Assembly (NCBI RefSeq): GCF_003001935.1
Contig: NZ_PVNG01000031.1
Coordinates: forward strand, 62,001-126,000
From: Nonomuraea fuscirosea
GTDB taxonomy: Bacteria; Actinomycetota; Actinomycetes; Streptosporangiales; Streptosporangiaceae
DNA length: 64,000 nucleotides
Direction: 5' to 3'
Shown here: positions 1 to 8,855 of the stretch, in pieces
Layout of the letters: every line of letters starts with the position of its first letter
Position numbering within the stretch: position 1 is the first letter of the stretch
Program-made: the position numbers and the translations under genes
The notes under the pieces: model-generated
Told to the model about the DNA's origin: nothing
What the model saw: the letters and a program-made list of their open reading frames with translations, nothing else
Databases searched by the model: none

Positions 1-151
1 CGCCGTCAACGTCGTAGGCGCCCTCGGCGAGGCGTCGTCGCAGCAGGTCGGCGACTTGTTCGGCTATCTCGGGGAAAACGTAGTGCTCGGTGAGCAGCCG
101 GGCGGTCTCGTCTATGACAGGGGCGGGCTGAAGGTTCGTCAGGGTCGTCAT
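1..151 (-). CDS. S41-like peptidase, N-terminal fragment cut by the window edge
   Basis: Only the first 50 residues are present; the gene reads leftwards from an ATG at 151 and leaves the window. The start MTTLTNLQPAPVIDETARLL, followed by TEHYVFPEIAEQVADLLRRR, resembles the helical N-terminal segment found before the PDZ/protease core of actinobacterial S41 (tricorn/C-terminal-processing-like) peptidases, where a VID..A.LL...YVFP pattern is usual. The catalytic domain is not visible, so activity cannot be judged. This is a family guess from a short segment. Confidence 0.55.
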   Translation of the reverse strand, partial: MTTLTNLQPAPVIDETARLLTEHYVFPEIAEQVADLLRRRLAEGAYDVDG

Positions 152-366
152 GGCAGGCAGTAGAGCACTGCCCTGACGAACACGTCAAAAGCCACCTGTC
201 GCCTCCTGATAGCGCGGCTGCAGTTGTGGTGGGCATTGGCGTTCTGAGGACCTTCGCGGACGCCTATCACCTGCGGAATTCGACGTCGGTCGAAATCCTC
301 TAGGCGGGTCGGCGGCCGGCGGCGAGAGTGGGCCCGTCGCATCCGGCGGCCTGAGGAGGTATCTCC

Positions 367-867
367 ATGCGGTACATGAGAGCGGTGCTCGCCACCATCC
401 TGACTCCCGTGCTCACGATCCTGATCGTCTGGCCGTCCGCTGCCTGGGCGGATGATCCAGACATCCCCCGGACGGCCTGGTACTGCGGCAGCACCTGTAA
501 CGGGACCGACCCGTCCTCGTTCGCGGTGTCGCCCTACCAGGTCTGCGCGGACGACGCCACCACGCCTAAGTCCGTCGCCAACTCCGCGCACAGCCTGACA
601 CTGCAACTGCGCTACAGCCCGTACTGCCGCACGGTCTGGGGCCGTATCTACGGCGGCAAGACGCAGAACTACTACATCTCTCTGAAGCAGGTCTACAGCG
701 ACGGCTACGAGGAGACGCGCGGGGTCTCGCGGGAGATCCCGTACGGCTCCCGGCCCTACAGTTGGGGCTGGCAGTGGGACGACGCGGGCGTGCGGATCAA
801 GGCGTGCGTGTCGACCTCGTGGTCGGCTGAGCCGCCGTGGCTGATCATGTGCACCGCGCCCTACTGA
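367..867 (+). CDS. Secreted DUF2690-like protein
   Basis: A 166-aa protein. Residues 1-28 form a signal peptide (MRYMRAVLATILTPVLTILI, cleavage likely after AWA). The mature part has the pattern seen in DUF2690 (YjfA-like) proteins: a GSTCNGTDP cysteine motif, a second Cys at about 58 (VCADD), then LQLRYSPYCRTVWGRI with another Cys. Four to six cysteines suggest disulfides outside the cell. The start is fixed by AGGAGG six bases before the ATG. Its 3' end overlaps the convergent regulator at 845-1837 by 23 bases. The molecular role of the family is not known to me. Confidence 0.6.
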   Translation: MRYMRAVLATILTPVLTILIVWPSAAWADDPDIPRTAWYCGSTCNGTDPSSFAVSPYQVCADDATTPKSVANSAHSLTLQLRYSPYCRTVWGRIYGGKTQNYYISLKQVYSDGYEETRGVSREIPYGSRPYSWGWQWDDAGVRIKACVSTSWSAEPPWLIMCTAPY

Positions 868-1837
868 CCTCCTGGCTCGGCAGAAGGGCCAGGCCCAGCA
901 GGGTGAGGGTGTGTACGGCGGTGGCGGCCTCACGGCGGGTGATGACAAGACCCGCGTCGCGCAGGATCGCGGTGTGGTGGCTGATCGTGGCAGGTGAGAC
1001 GCCGACGCGCTTGGCCAGTTTCCCCGTGGTGCCGCCACCGCCCACGGCTCGCAGCACCGCGGCCCGGGTCTCTCCTAGCAGTCGTTCCAAGCCAGGGCCA
1101 CGATGGGACGGTCCCGGCGTGTGGCTCATGGGATAAACCACGACCTGTGGCAGGGCGGAGTCGAAGATGGTCACGGGGTGCTTGCGGCAGAAGTAGGACG
1201 GGATCAGCGTCAGGCCGCGTCCCCCTAAGTGGATTTCTCTGTCCGAGGGGTGGGACAAGACATGCAGCACCGGCGGCTGCCAGCGCATCATCGGGTGGAA
1301 GCCGCCGAGCAGGGCGTCGACGCCGCCGTCGAGCAGGGTTTGCCAGCGCAGCGCCAGGTCGCTGTCCGCGCAGGCCCGGATCACCGACCAGATCGGCGCG
1401 ATCGAGAGACGATGGTACGCGTGCAGCAGGTCTCCTAACTCGCGCAACGCGGCCGTCCGGCCCATGCCCAGGTCAACCAGCCACGCGCCGGCGCCGGCAT
1501 GGCCTGCCAGCAGGGCGAACTCGGTGCGCAGCCGCCGCCGGGGCGTACTGAGGATCACCTCGACGGCCTCGTTCAGGCCGAGCGTGCCCTCAGGGGGCGT
1601 GAGCAGATCGGGATAGTAGGCGGCGTCAGGCGCGAGCGGGAACAGGCGTTGGCGGACAGGCCGGGCCAGGCCGTCGTGGTGCAGGGCATGACGGACGGCG
1701 CGCCGCCATCCGGTCAGGGCGTTCCTGCCATAGGTGCCCTGCAGCGCCTGCAGGCTGTTGATCACCTCCCACATGACGTCTGCCCCGTGCGCCAGGTGTG
1801 TGCGCGCCAAATCAGCGCGGGTGAAGTGGATGCGCAC
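845..1837 (-). CDS. ArsR-like winged-helix regulator (DUF5937 type)
   Basis: About 330 aa. The C-terminal 70 residues form an ArsR-like winged helix (LAKRVGVSPATISHHTAILR), while the long N-terminal part opens with VRIHFTRADLARTHLA, typical of actinobacterial regulators carrying a DUF5937-like domain. A GTG at 1837 is preferred over the upstream ATG at 1882 because GGGGAGG lies just before it and the paralogue at 38726-39784 starts its homologous region at the same place. The target is unknown; no clear effector-binding motif is visible. The 3' end overlaps the convergent secreted-protein gene. Confidence 0.75.
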   Translation of the reverse strand: MRIHFTRADLARTHLAHGADVMWEVINSLQALQGTYGRNALTGWRRAVRHALHHDGLARPVRQRLFPLAPDAAYYPDLLTPPEGTLGLNEAVEVILSTPRRRLRTEFALLAGHAGAGAWLVDLGMGRTAALRELGDLLHAYHRLSIAPIWSVIRACADSDLALRWQTLLDGGVDALLGGFHPMMRWQPPVLHVLSHPSDREIHLGGRGLTLIPSYFCRKHPVTIFDSALPQVVVYPMSHTPGPSHRGPGLERLLGETRAAVLRAVGGGGTTGKLAKRVGVSPATISHHTAILRDAGLVITRREAATAVHTLTLLGLALLPSQEVSRARCT

Positions 1838-2126
1838 TCCTGCCTCCCCATGGACGAGCGCCGTTCCCCCGGTTCTGCTCATCGAGATATCGCGTCCGGC
1901 GGAAGATGCGTTGCTCGCCTCGGGCCTTCAGCGGGAGCTCAATGGGTCCAGATGGGTGACGATCGCGGCCGGGACCGGCGATCCCTTCACCGGCCTGAGC
2001 GCTCACGACCGGTCCCGGACGTCGCCGGCTTGTCGTGGCCGGTCGAAGTACGGTGATGTCCGGTGCTCTCCGGCTCGTCCTGGAAACGTGCGGTCGTCCA
2101 GGGATGGCATGACAGCATAGATTTCT

Positions 2127-2618
2127 ATGGCCGAGTTACTACGCACCGTCGAAGACACCTTCCGGCGCAGTTACGGACGCTACCTCCTCACCGACGCCGA
2201 CGGCCCGACCATCGACACAGAGGACGCGCGACTCCTGGGCGGAGAACTGTGCTCCACCACCCAGAACCTGATGGTCATAGAGACGATCGTGCGGCGCGAC
2301 GATGTGCTGGAACTGATCAGAGGCAGGTTCGTCTTCGAAGTCTGGACCGCCGAGCCGCCACTCACGGCCGCCGATGTCTGGGACAAACAGATCATCGTCC
2401 GGTTCCGGACGACCTCAGGAGTCGTTCGTCTCGAAGATGACGACCAAGTGGCAAGCCCGCTCGAGATCGACCTGGGCGCGCGCGACGCGTGCTGGCAGGT
2501 CAGGTTGTCGGCTCGTGAGATCGCGTTGGAGCCTGAGGATGTCGAGTACTTCGAGTTGGGCAGCGAGGACTACGACGCCGAGATCTTTCTCCTGCAGTTC
2601 TGGCCCGACGGCAGTTGA
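2127..2618 (+). CDS. Hypothetical acidic cytosolic protein
   Basis: A 163-aa protein with no signal peptide or membrane segment, rich in Asp and Glu (runs such as LEDDD and LEPEDVEYFELGSEDYDAE). I do not recognise a family. No ribosome site is visible; a TAGATT element sits only a few bases before the ATG, so the mRNA could be leaderless. It converges on the giant secreted nuclease gene at 2682-8030 with a shared terminator between. An acidic soluble protein beside a secreted nuclease could be an immunity protein, but the orientation is not the usual one and this is speculation. Confidence 0.6.
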   Translation: MAELLRTVEDTFRRSYGRYLLTDADGPTIDTEDARLLGGELCSTTQNLMVIETIVRRDDVLELIRGRFVFEVWTAEPPLTAADVWDKQIIVRFRTTSGVVRLEDDDQVASPLEIDLGARDACWQVRLSAREIALEPEDVEYFELGSEDYDAEIFLLQFWPDGS

Positions 2619-2628
2619 AGCAGGAGAA

Positions 2629-2656
2629 ACCGGGGCCGGACGCAGCCGGCCCCGGT
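2629..2656. terminator. Bidirectional terminator hairpin
   Basis: A perfect 11-bp inverted repeat, ACCGGGGCCGG at 2629-2639 and CCGGCCCCGGT at 2646-2656, with a 6-base loop. It lies between the stop of the 2127-2618 gene and the stop of the convergent gene ending at 2682, so it can serve both. Confidence 0.8.
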
Positions 2657-2681
2657 CATCTCATCTTGGGTCGGGGACTTC

Positions 2682-5600
2682 TCAGAAGTCGCGGGGCGGA
2701 GCCTGTTCGACGATCTTCAGATAGAACTCGTCGTCGTAGATGATTCGCTCCTTCTCGTACCACGGCCCTAGCACGTACAGACCGAAGCCGGTGTTGTCCG
2801 CGACGGGGATCATGTCAACAGATATGGGCCCGCCCGACAGTGCGCCTTCCTTGGTCGAGGCGAAGGGGTATTCGTCGCAGCTGAGGCCTTCTCGGTCGTC
2901 TGGATTCGGCCAGCCCCACCGGCACATTGTCGTTGAGGCCTGTCTCTGTTCCCGGATCCTCGCGTCATCGACGATTCTATGCAGTGGTCGTTTCTTGGAG
3001 AAACCGGGGAAGCTCTTGCCGTCATGGTGCGGGATCGTGAGGTGCGGTCTCTTCTCGGCCGTGTCGAAGTGCTCCCATGACTCCAGCAGCCATCGGTATT
3101 GCGGGCCCTTACTCACCCATACGGCCGCGTCACTCTTCGCGAACTGAAGCCATGGGGTGACTCGAGAGAACACGCACCCACTCGTGCCTTTCATCTTTCG
3201 CGCGGTGTCGCACCTGACCCCGTACGCGATAGCCTTACCGTTGCTGTCCCGAGCCGCTACCAAGGGCTGACGCCAGGGCCTGCTGATCCCGCGAACGCGA
3301 GGGTCGGGAAGCGTCTCGTACTGGATCCAGGGCGATATCTCGCAGGTACCGAGGAAATCAGGATTCGTCGGCGACGCCCCCGGCTTGGGAGCGGTGAGCC
3401 AGAACCAGACCTCCGGGTTGTTCTTCCACCACAGGTGTGTCTGGCTGTGCCCAAACACCGGGTCTATCGCTGCCGGGTTGTATTTGCTCTGGCACGGAGC
3501 TTTGAAGTTGAGGCCGAAACGCAGCTTGGCCGTGGCGTCCGCCGTGGCGAAGTACGACCCCTGGACGTTTTGCCAGCCGTCGATGTTGAGCCGGATGGCG
3601 ATGTCTCGGCTGCCCTGGAAGGTCTGCCCGATCAGGGTGTACCTGAATCGCATCTTGTCCGTCACCACACTTTGGCTCGGTCCGGCGTATCGCCATCCCC
3701 AACCCCACTTGCACCAGGTGAATCTGTTCTTTACGAATCCGTATGGTTTGTGATCTTCTCCCAGAAACTCGTTGGCGTACCCGCTGGCCGGGTATTTGAT
3801 GCACTCATTGACGTTGAGGATCGGGTTGGGAGTGTACGGGTCCAGCGCCGCCGAGACCTGCGGCTTCCGCGCCTCGGAAGCCTGCGGCTCGTGCCCATCG
3901 GAAGCCCGCTCTTGGATGGAGAGCGACTGCCAGCCGCTCCAAGTGCCTCTGTCACCGGTGCCGGTGACACGGGCTCGCCATCTCACTCTCTCTCCAGCCT
4001 GGAGTCGGCCCTTGGGGACACGCAGGGTGACCCGGGAATCGCCAGGCTTCGCGGTGGTCTGTCCTGACCAGATCAGCAGCTTGTCCGTGGTCACCTTCGC
4101 TGTCTTGCCGGACTTGGTGGGCGGGCGGGCGATCTCCACGTCCACCTTCGCCTCGCCGTCGCGCCTGGCGGGCAGCCAGGTGGTCAGCCGTGGGGTGAGG
4201 GTGGAGGCGACGGTGACGCCGGCCACCGGGCGGCTGTCGTCGACCGTCAGCTTCGCGATCCCAGCGGGGCCGGCGGCGGCGCTCCGGCGCTGGACCGCAC
4301 TGCTCGTCGAGGCGGCCCCGACGGGGGTGTTCATGTCGGCCTGGATCTCGGCGGCGGTCTGGACGCGGTTGTAGACGCGTACCTCGTCGATCAGGCCGCT
4401 GTAGAACTCGTCCTCCCAGACGTCGTTGCCGCCGAGGCGTAGTACACCGCCGCTGTCGGCGAGGTTGCCCGTCATGGGCGTCTGGTCGATCTGGGTGCCG
4501 TTCAGGTACAGGGTGATAATCGTGCCGTTGTAGGTGACGGCCAGGTGGCTCCATTGATTGAGCGGCAGCGGATCATCGCCTACCACCGACTTGGAGCCGC
4601 TGGCGTTCTGCAGCCAGCCCAGGGGCCCACCGTCGGCGGCCGCGTACAGCCCGTAGGAAGCGCCTGAGCCGTTCTCCTTCATCAGCACGGTGCGCCAGCC
4701 GGCCGCTGTCGCCGGGTTGACCCACGCCGAGAGTGTCAGCGCGTTCGTCAGCCGCAGCGACTGGGCGTGCGGAACGGTGACCCAGCTGGAGGCGCCGTCG
4801 AAGGACAGGGCCTTGCCGTGCTTGCCTGCCGGTGCCCAGGCGGTGTCGGTGGCGGCTCCGGTGTTGCTCTGCCCGGAGGAGTCGCCCACGGTCGTGCCGG
4901 TGCCCTCTTCCATGCCGTACGCGGCCACCAGGCCCGGGTTGGCCGGTGGGACGGTGACGGTGGCCGAGACCTCGGTGGAGGACGGGCCGAGATTGCCGGC
5001 CGCGTCGGTGGCGCGCACCCGGTAGTAGTACGTCCCGGCCGCCAGGCCCGCGTCGGTGAACGTGGTGGCCGGCACGGAGCCGACCTGGTTGGCGTCCGAC
5101 GGGGTGAAGCCCGGCGTCGTGGCGCGGTGGATCCGGTAGCCGGTCACGCCCACGTTGTCGGTCGAGGCCGTCCAGGTGAGCTGCGCGCTGCCGGTGCCGC
5201 CGGTAGCGGCGAGCGAGCCGGGTGCGGTCGGCGCCTGCGTGTCCGGCGGCGCCGCCTGGCCGATCGGGGTGGTCATGTCGGTCTGGATCTCGGCGGCGCT
5301 CTGGGCGCGGTCGTAGACGCGCACCTCGTCGATCAGGCCGCTGAAGTACTCCCGCCAGACGGTGTTGCCGCCGATGCGCAGCGGGTGGCCGTCGTCGTGC
5401 AGGCTGCCGCTCATTGCGGTATGGCCGACCTGCTGGCCGTTGACGAACAAGCGCAGAGTGGTGCCGTCGTAGGTGAGGGCCAGGTGGCTCCAGGCGTTCA
5501 CCGGCAACGGCGAGGTTCCCTCAGCCGTCCACGGGGTCGCCGGATCGGTCTGCACCCAGCCGGACGGAACCGCGTCACCGTTGGCGGCGTACAGCGCGTA

Positions 5601-8030
5601 GGAGGCCCCGTCGGCGTTCAGCTCCTTGGTGATCACGCTCTTCCACGGCGTGCCGGTCACCGTGACCGGATTGACCCACGCCGACAACGTCATCCCGGTC
5701 GTCAACCGCAGCGACGGGGCGTCCGCGACCGTGACCATGCTGGACGAACCGTCGAACGACAGCGCCTTGCCGTACTTGCCGTTGACCCAGGCGGTGCCAG
5801 TGCCGGCGCCGGCGTTGTCGTTCCCGGAGGAGTCGGCCACGCTCGTGCCCGAGCCCTCGTTCAGGCCATAGGACGCCACCAGGCCCTCGCTCGGCGTCGG
5901 AGTCGTGGGTGAGAGATCGACCAGGAAGTTCTGCCACTCCGACCAGCCGCCGACCACTCCACCGGCTGTCGCGCGGACACGGGCCTGCACGTACCAGCCG
6001 TCCGTCAGCGTCCCAGCCGGAACCTCGACCTGCGCCTGTCCGCCGTTGGCGACGTTGTCGTGCTGGGCAGACCAGATGGTTCCGCTTCCCTGTGCGCCGT
6101 GCGCCGGGTCGTGTGCGAGCTCGAAATCGACCTGCGACGGACGATCCTCTGCATCGAATGGCTGGGCCAGGAGCTTCGGGGTGAGGGAGGTGATGACAGG
6201 GGCCCCATCGATGACCGTCACCGGCTCGGCGCGCAGATTCGTGGCCGCCGGCGCTGCCGGCGTTGGCGGAGGCGTGGGCGTGCCCGGGTCGGGCTCGGCG
6301 GGATCGATGCCGTCCGGAGCGTATTCCATCGGCTCGGTGATCCCATTGAGCGCACCGATCTGGGTTTCTCTGGCTATGGCACGCTCGCGTTCTATCGTGG
6401 TGTCGACCACCTCTGGTGCGGCTGAGTCGGCCAACTCAGCGGCGACATCCGACGGTGTGAAGTCGTCAGGTAGAGTCCGGTCCGTGACGAAGCCGGTCTC
6501 CACCAACTGCCCGGGTTCGTAGTCGATGATGAGGGCGGGTGGGTGGCGGTAGCCGGGGTAAGGTTCGCCGCCGCCGAACTGGCTGGAGTAGTACTGGCGC
6601 CAGTTGATCGCGGCGGTCTCGCTGGCGGCCTTCAGCACGATCCCGTGGTTGGTCGCGCCTTGTTCGATCCAGGCGCGGGTCATGGCGGTGACTTCGTAGA
6701 AGAGTTCCTCGTCCTTGGCGCACCAGGTGCCGGGGTCGGCGTCGTAGTTGTAGCCGGCCTCGTTCACCGTCTCGGGAGCGGTGCTGGTGGGCTGGTTGGT
6801 CCAGTCCAGGGTTTCGAAGGGGGAGCCTGTGAGGGTCCATGCGGAGGTGACCCGTGAGGCCCGGATACCGGCACCCACGTTCTCCCCGCACAGCTGCCCG
6901 TTCGGGCCGCCGGACTTGTAGTTCCAGATCCGCAGGTCCGCGTCGTTGACGGTGGCGCCCTGCAGCGCCGGGTCACTGGTGTTGAACTTCAGGTACACGC
7001 GGGCGACGTCCGCGCTGGTGGAGGTGGTGCCCGCGCGCAGGTACCCGGCGGCGGCGTTGTTGTTGGCGGGATCGTTCCTGCTGACCCAGGCGTCGTCGGG
7101 GGCACCGCCACCGAACCAGATGGAGGAAGCGGCGACCGTCACCGGGTAGGTCACCGCAGGGTCGGCCAGGAACGTCTCGTCCGGAGTGAACACCAGCTCC
7201 GAGGTCTTGCCGGTGGTCTCGACCCGCGCTTTGACGGAGGAGGTACGGCCCTGCTCAGGAGCGGTCTCGACCTTGGCGTCCGTCGCGGTCAGCACGACCG
7301 GCGCGGCCTCGGCCGCACCCTTGGCATCTTTGAGCTGCGGCAGCCCCTGCGGCGTCTTGCCGAAGGCGGTGCCCGCGGGCAGGGTGAGCGGCAGCCGCAC
7401 GGTGACCGGGCCGGTCGGCCGCTGCCGGAAGACCACCTGGGAGATGAAACCGTCGGCTTGAGCCAGCACCACCAGGTCCGCGCCCGGCGCGACGGCGTCG
7501 GGGTATGTCACCGCGTTGCCGGAAACCTTGGGCTCCGGCAACGCCCGGGTCACCCCCAGGCCGATCTCGCCGTGCTCCTCGGCAGCGGAGACCAGGTGCT
7601 TGGCGCCGCGAGCGCCGAAGGTCAGCGGGGTCTTGACCCGGGCGGCCTGCAGCTTGCCGTCGCGGGTGACGATGCGGGGGTCGATGGGTTCCCAGGCGCC
7701 GTTGATCTGGTTCTTGAGCTGGACGGGCCGGGTGTGCATCTCGGCTCGCATGTTCTTGCCATCCGGGTTCGCCCAGACCTTCATCGTCTCGGTGAACCGG
7801 GACGGCACTTCGACGGGCTTGCCGATCTTGGCCGCTTGGTCCCAGGCCGCTTCGAGTGTCGGATCCGTGGTGCCGGCTACCGTCTCGGCTGCCACGGCAT
7901 GGAGTGGTGCAGGCCCCTGGGCGATCGCCGGAGCGTTCATGAGCGAGAGCGGCAGTGTCAGAGCCGCGATCAGGGCAGCGCGGCGGCGCGCCCGGTTGGA
8001 TAAACCGGGCGCTAATCGGCTTCTGTTCAT
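2682..8030 (-). CDS. Giant secreted multidomain protein with C-terminal NucA/NucB-type DNase
   Basis: A 1782-aa exported protein. The ATG at 8030 follows GAAGGG and begins a signal peptide (basic RARRR, then hydrophobic ALIAALTLPLSL). Rough order: unannotated N-terminal region 40-290; DNRLRE-like region 300-520 (LRIWNYKSGG, VTAMTRAWIEQG, INWRQYYSS); Pro-rich linker; LamG/jellyroll domain 715-915; fibronectin type III 930-1025; second LamG 1030-1230; linker; Trp-rich region 1400-1680; and a C-terminal domain with CDEYPFAST at about 1718-1726 followed by a GLYVLGPWY-type motif. DEYPF with its Glu is the active-site signature of NucA/NucB extracellular DNases. A DNase tail on a long carbohydrate-binding secreted scaffold suggests extracellular DNA degradation or a toxin delivered to competitors. 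No RHS/YD repeats are present. Confidence 0.8.
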   Translation of the reverse strand: MNRSRLAPGLSNRARRRAALIAALTLPLSLMNAPAIAQGPAPLHAVAAETVAGTTDPTLEAAWDQAAKIGKPVEVPSRFTETMKVWANPDGKNMRAEMHTRPVQLKNQINGAWEPIDPRIVTRDGKLQAARVKTPLTFGARGAKHLVSAAEEHGEIGLGVTRALPEPKVSGNAVTYPDAVAPGADLVVLAQADGFISQVVFRQRPTGPVTVRLPLTLPAGTAFGKTPQGLPQLKDAKGAAEAAPVVLTATDAKVETAPEQGRTSSVKARVETTGKTSELVFTPDETFLADPAVTYPVTVAASSIWFGGGAPDDAWVSRNDPANNNAAAGYLRAGTTSTSADVARVYLKFNTSDPALQGATVNDADLRIWNYKSGGPNGQLCGENVGAGIRASRVTSAWTLTGSPFETLDWTNQPTSTAPETVNEAGYNYDADPGTWCAKDEELFYEVTAMTRAWIEQGATNHGIVLKAASETAAINWRQYYSSQFGGGEPYPGYRHPPALIIDYEPGQLVETGFVTDRTLPDDFTPSDVAAELADSAAPEVVDTTIERERAIARETQIGALNGITEPMEYAPDGIDPAEPDPGTPTPPPTPAAPAATNLRAEPVTVIDGAPVITSLTPKLLAQPFDAEDRPSQVDFELAHDPAHGAQGSGTIWSAQHDNVANGGQAQVEVPAGTLTDGWYVQARVRATAGGVVGGWSEWQNFLVDLSPTTPTPSEGLVASYGLNEGSGTSVADSSGNDNAGAGTGTAWVNGKYGKALSFDGSSSMVTVADAPSLRLTTGMTLSAWVNPVTVTGTPWKSVITKELNADGASYALYAANGDAVPSGWVQTDPATPWTAEGTSPLPVNAWSHLALTYDGTTLRLFVNGQQVGHTAMSGSLHDDGHPLRIGGNTVWREYFSGLIDEVRVYDRAQSAAEIQTDMTTPIGQAAPPDTQAPTAPGSLAATGGTGSAQLTWTASTDNVGVTGYRIHRATTPGFTPSDANQVGSVPATTFTDAGLAAGTYYYRVRATDAAGNLGPSSTEVSATVTVPPANPGLVAAYGMEEGTGTTVGDSSGQSNTGAATDTAWAPAGKHGKALSFDGASSWVTVPHAQSLRLTNALTLSAWVNPATAAGWRTVLMKENGSGASYGLYAAADGGPLGWLQNASGSKSVVGDDPLPLNQWSHLAVTYNGTIITLYLNGTQIDQTPMTGNLADSGGVLRLGGNDVWEDEFYSGLIDEVRVYNRVQTAAEIQADMNTPVGAASTSSAVQRRSAAAGPAGIAKLTVDDSRPVAGVTVASTLTPRLTTWLPARRDGEAKVDVEIARPPTKSGKTAKVTTDKLLIWSGQTTAKPGDSRVTLRVPKGRLQAGERVRWRARVTGTGDRGTWSGWQSLSIQERASDGHEPQASEARKPQVSAALDPYTPNPILNVNECIKYPASGYANEFLGEDHKPYGFVKNRFTWCKWGWGWRYAGPSQSVVTDKMRFRYTLIGQTFQGSRDIAIRLNIDGWQNVQGSYFATADATAKLRFGLNFKAPCQSKYNPAAIDPVFGHSQTHLWWKNNPEVWFWLTAPKPGASPTNPDFLGTCEISPWIQYETLPDPRVRGISRPWRQPLVAARDSNGKAIAYGVRCDTARKMKGTSGCVFSRVTPWLQFAKSDAAVWVSKGPQYRWLLESWEHFDTAEKRPHLTIPHHDGKSFPGFSKKRPLHRIVDDARIREQRQASTTMCRWGWPNPDDREGLSCDEYPFASTKEGALSGGPISVDMIPVADNTGFGLYVLGPWYEKERIIYDDEFYLKIVEQAPPRDF

Positions 8031-8037
8031 TCGTAAC

Positions 8038-8135
8038 CCTTCGAACGAAGGTACCAAAACGGCTTGATCATCACATAAGGAGAAGCTAAAAGTAAAGATC
8101 GTTTTAGTATCGGGAACGAGATGCTCCGTGAGCAT
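8038..8135. promoter_or_regulatory. Upstream region of the secreted nuclease gene with two dyads
   Basis: The stretch 8031-8351 has no gene of its own before the TTG at 8352. It is AT-richer than its surroundings. Two perfect inverted repeats are visible: CCTTCG-AA-CGAAGG at 8038-8051, just before the nuclease ATG, and ATGCTC-CGT-GAGCAT at 8121-8135. Either could be an operator or a 5'-UTR hairpin. No convincing -35/-10 pair was identified. Confidence 0.35.
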
Positions 8136-8351
8136 AGGTCGCGTGGACCTGCACCTGCCGAATGCCATTCCTTCGGTTCATGGCCCTGGGGAGCCCTATC
8201 TACAAGTAGTGAAATCGGGGACCGTGGTGGAATTGTGGCAATCTGCGCAAAGGGTGGAGACGGTTCCGAGCCACAGCGGTCCTCAGCAGGGCCGAACTCT
8301 GAAGCGACATTTATGCCACGATGATGGCAATGTTCCGGCGAGGGAGGTTGC

Positions 8352-8788
8352 TTGGTCGTCTTCGCTTGTGCGGGGTGCGGTGCCGTGGTGACTGCGCGGG
8401 TGGTGCTTCCCGATCACGCCTGCCAGAAGTACGGCCATGACCTGCTCTCCGGTCTGTTGGAGCCAGGGACGTACGCGGTGGACCCTGGAGACGGCCGGCC
8501 TCGCCGGGCCCCGGCCTGCCCGCAACCGCGGAGATCGCCTTGGTGCCACGGCATCCGCAGACCGGTGAGCTGTGGCCGTGCGACGCAGACGCGGTGGTGC
8601 CGCTGGCCGGTGAGCTGTGGCCGTGCGACGCAGACGCGGTGGTGCCGCTGGCCGCGGATGTGTGGACGTACCTGGCCTGCCACGACGATCGGCGACTCGT
8701 GCCCGCGGAGTACGCATTGCCCGCCGGCGTCCGCCGCGACGATCCGCCCCCGCTACTGCCGAACTCTCTCTTCCGCCCTGATGGGTGA
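8352..8788 (+). pseudogene. Frameshifted small cysteine-motif protein
   Basis: Starts at a TTG at 8352 behind GGGAGG with MVVFACAGCGAVVTARV, a CxxC opening known from actinobacterial proteins that continue LPxHxxQxYG...LLEPGTYAVDP. Homology-like sequence runs in the first frame to EPGTYAVDP (about 8483) and then continues in another frame: PWRRPASPG, VPRHPQTGELWPCD, DVWTYLACHDDRRLVP, LLPNSLFRPDG, with a stop at 8786-8788. A shift near 8485 therefore separates the two halves, and the second half also carries an exact 45-bp tandem duplication. Either the gene is dead or the assembly has an indel. Family function is unknown to me. Confidence 0.6.
8564..8653 (+). repeat. Exact 45-bp tandem duplication
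   Basis: Copies at 8564-8608 and 8609-8653 are identical and in frame with each other (each encodes GELWPCDADAVVPLA in the downstream frame of the broken gene). Two more matching bases precede each copy. Simple slippage or unequal crossing-over would explain it. Confidence 0.95.
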
Positions 8789-8855
8789 GTGTTTCTCAGC
8801 ACACTGGAACACGTGACGAACTGGTGCTCGTTCCCCACGTTCATAGCCAGCCTGG

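Noticed and set aside
148..1038. Long minus-strand open frame across the start of the window
   Set aside because: It is antisense to the DUF2690-like gene, Arg/Pro-rich, and lacks any domain; a high-GC shadow.
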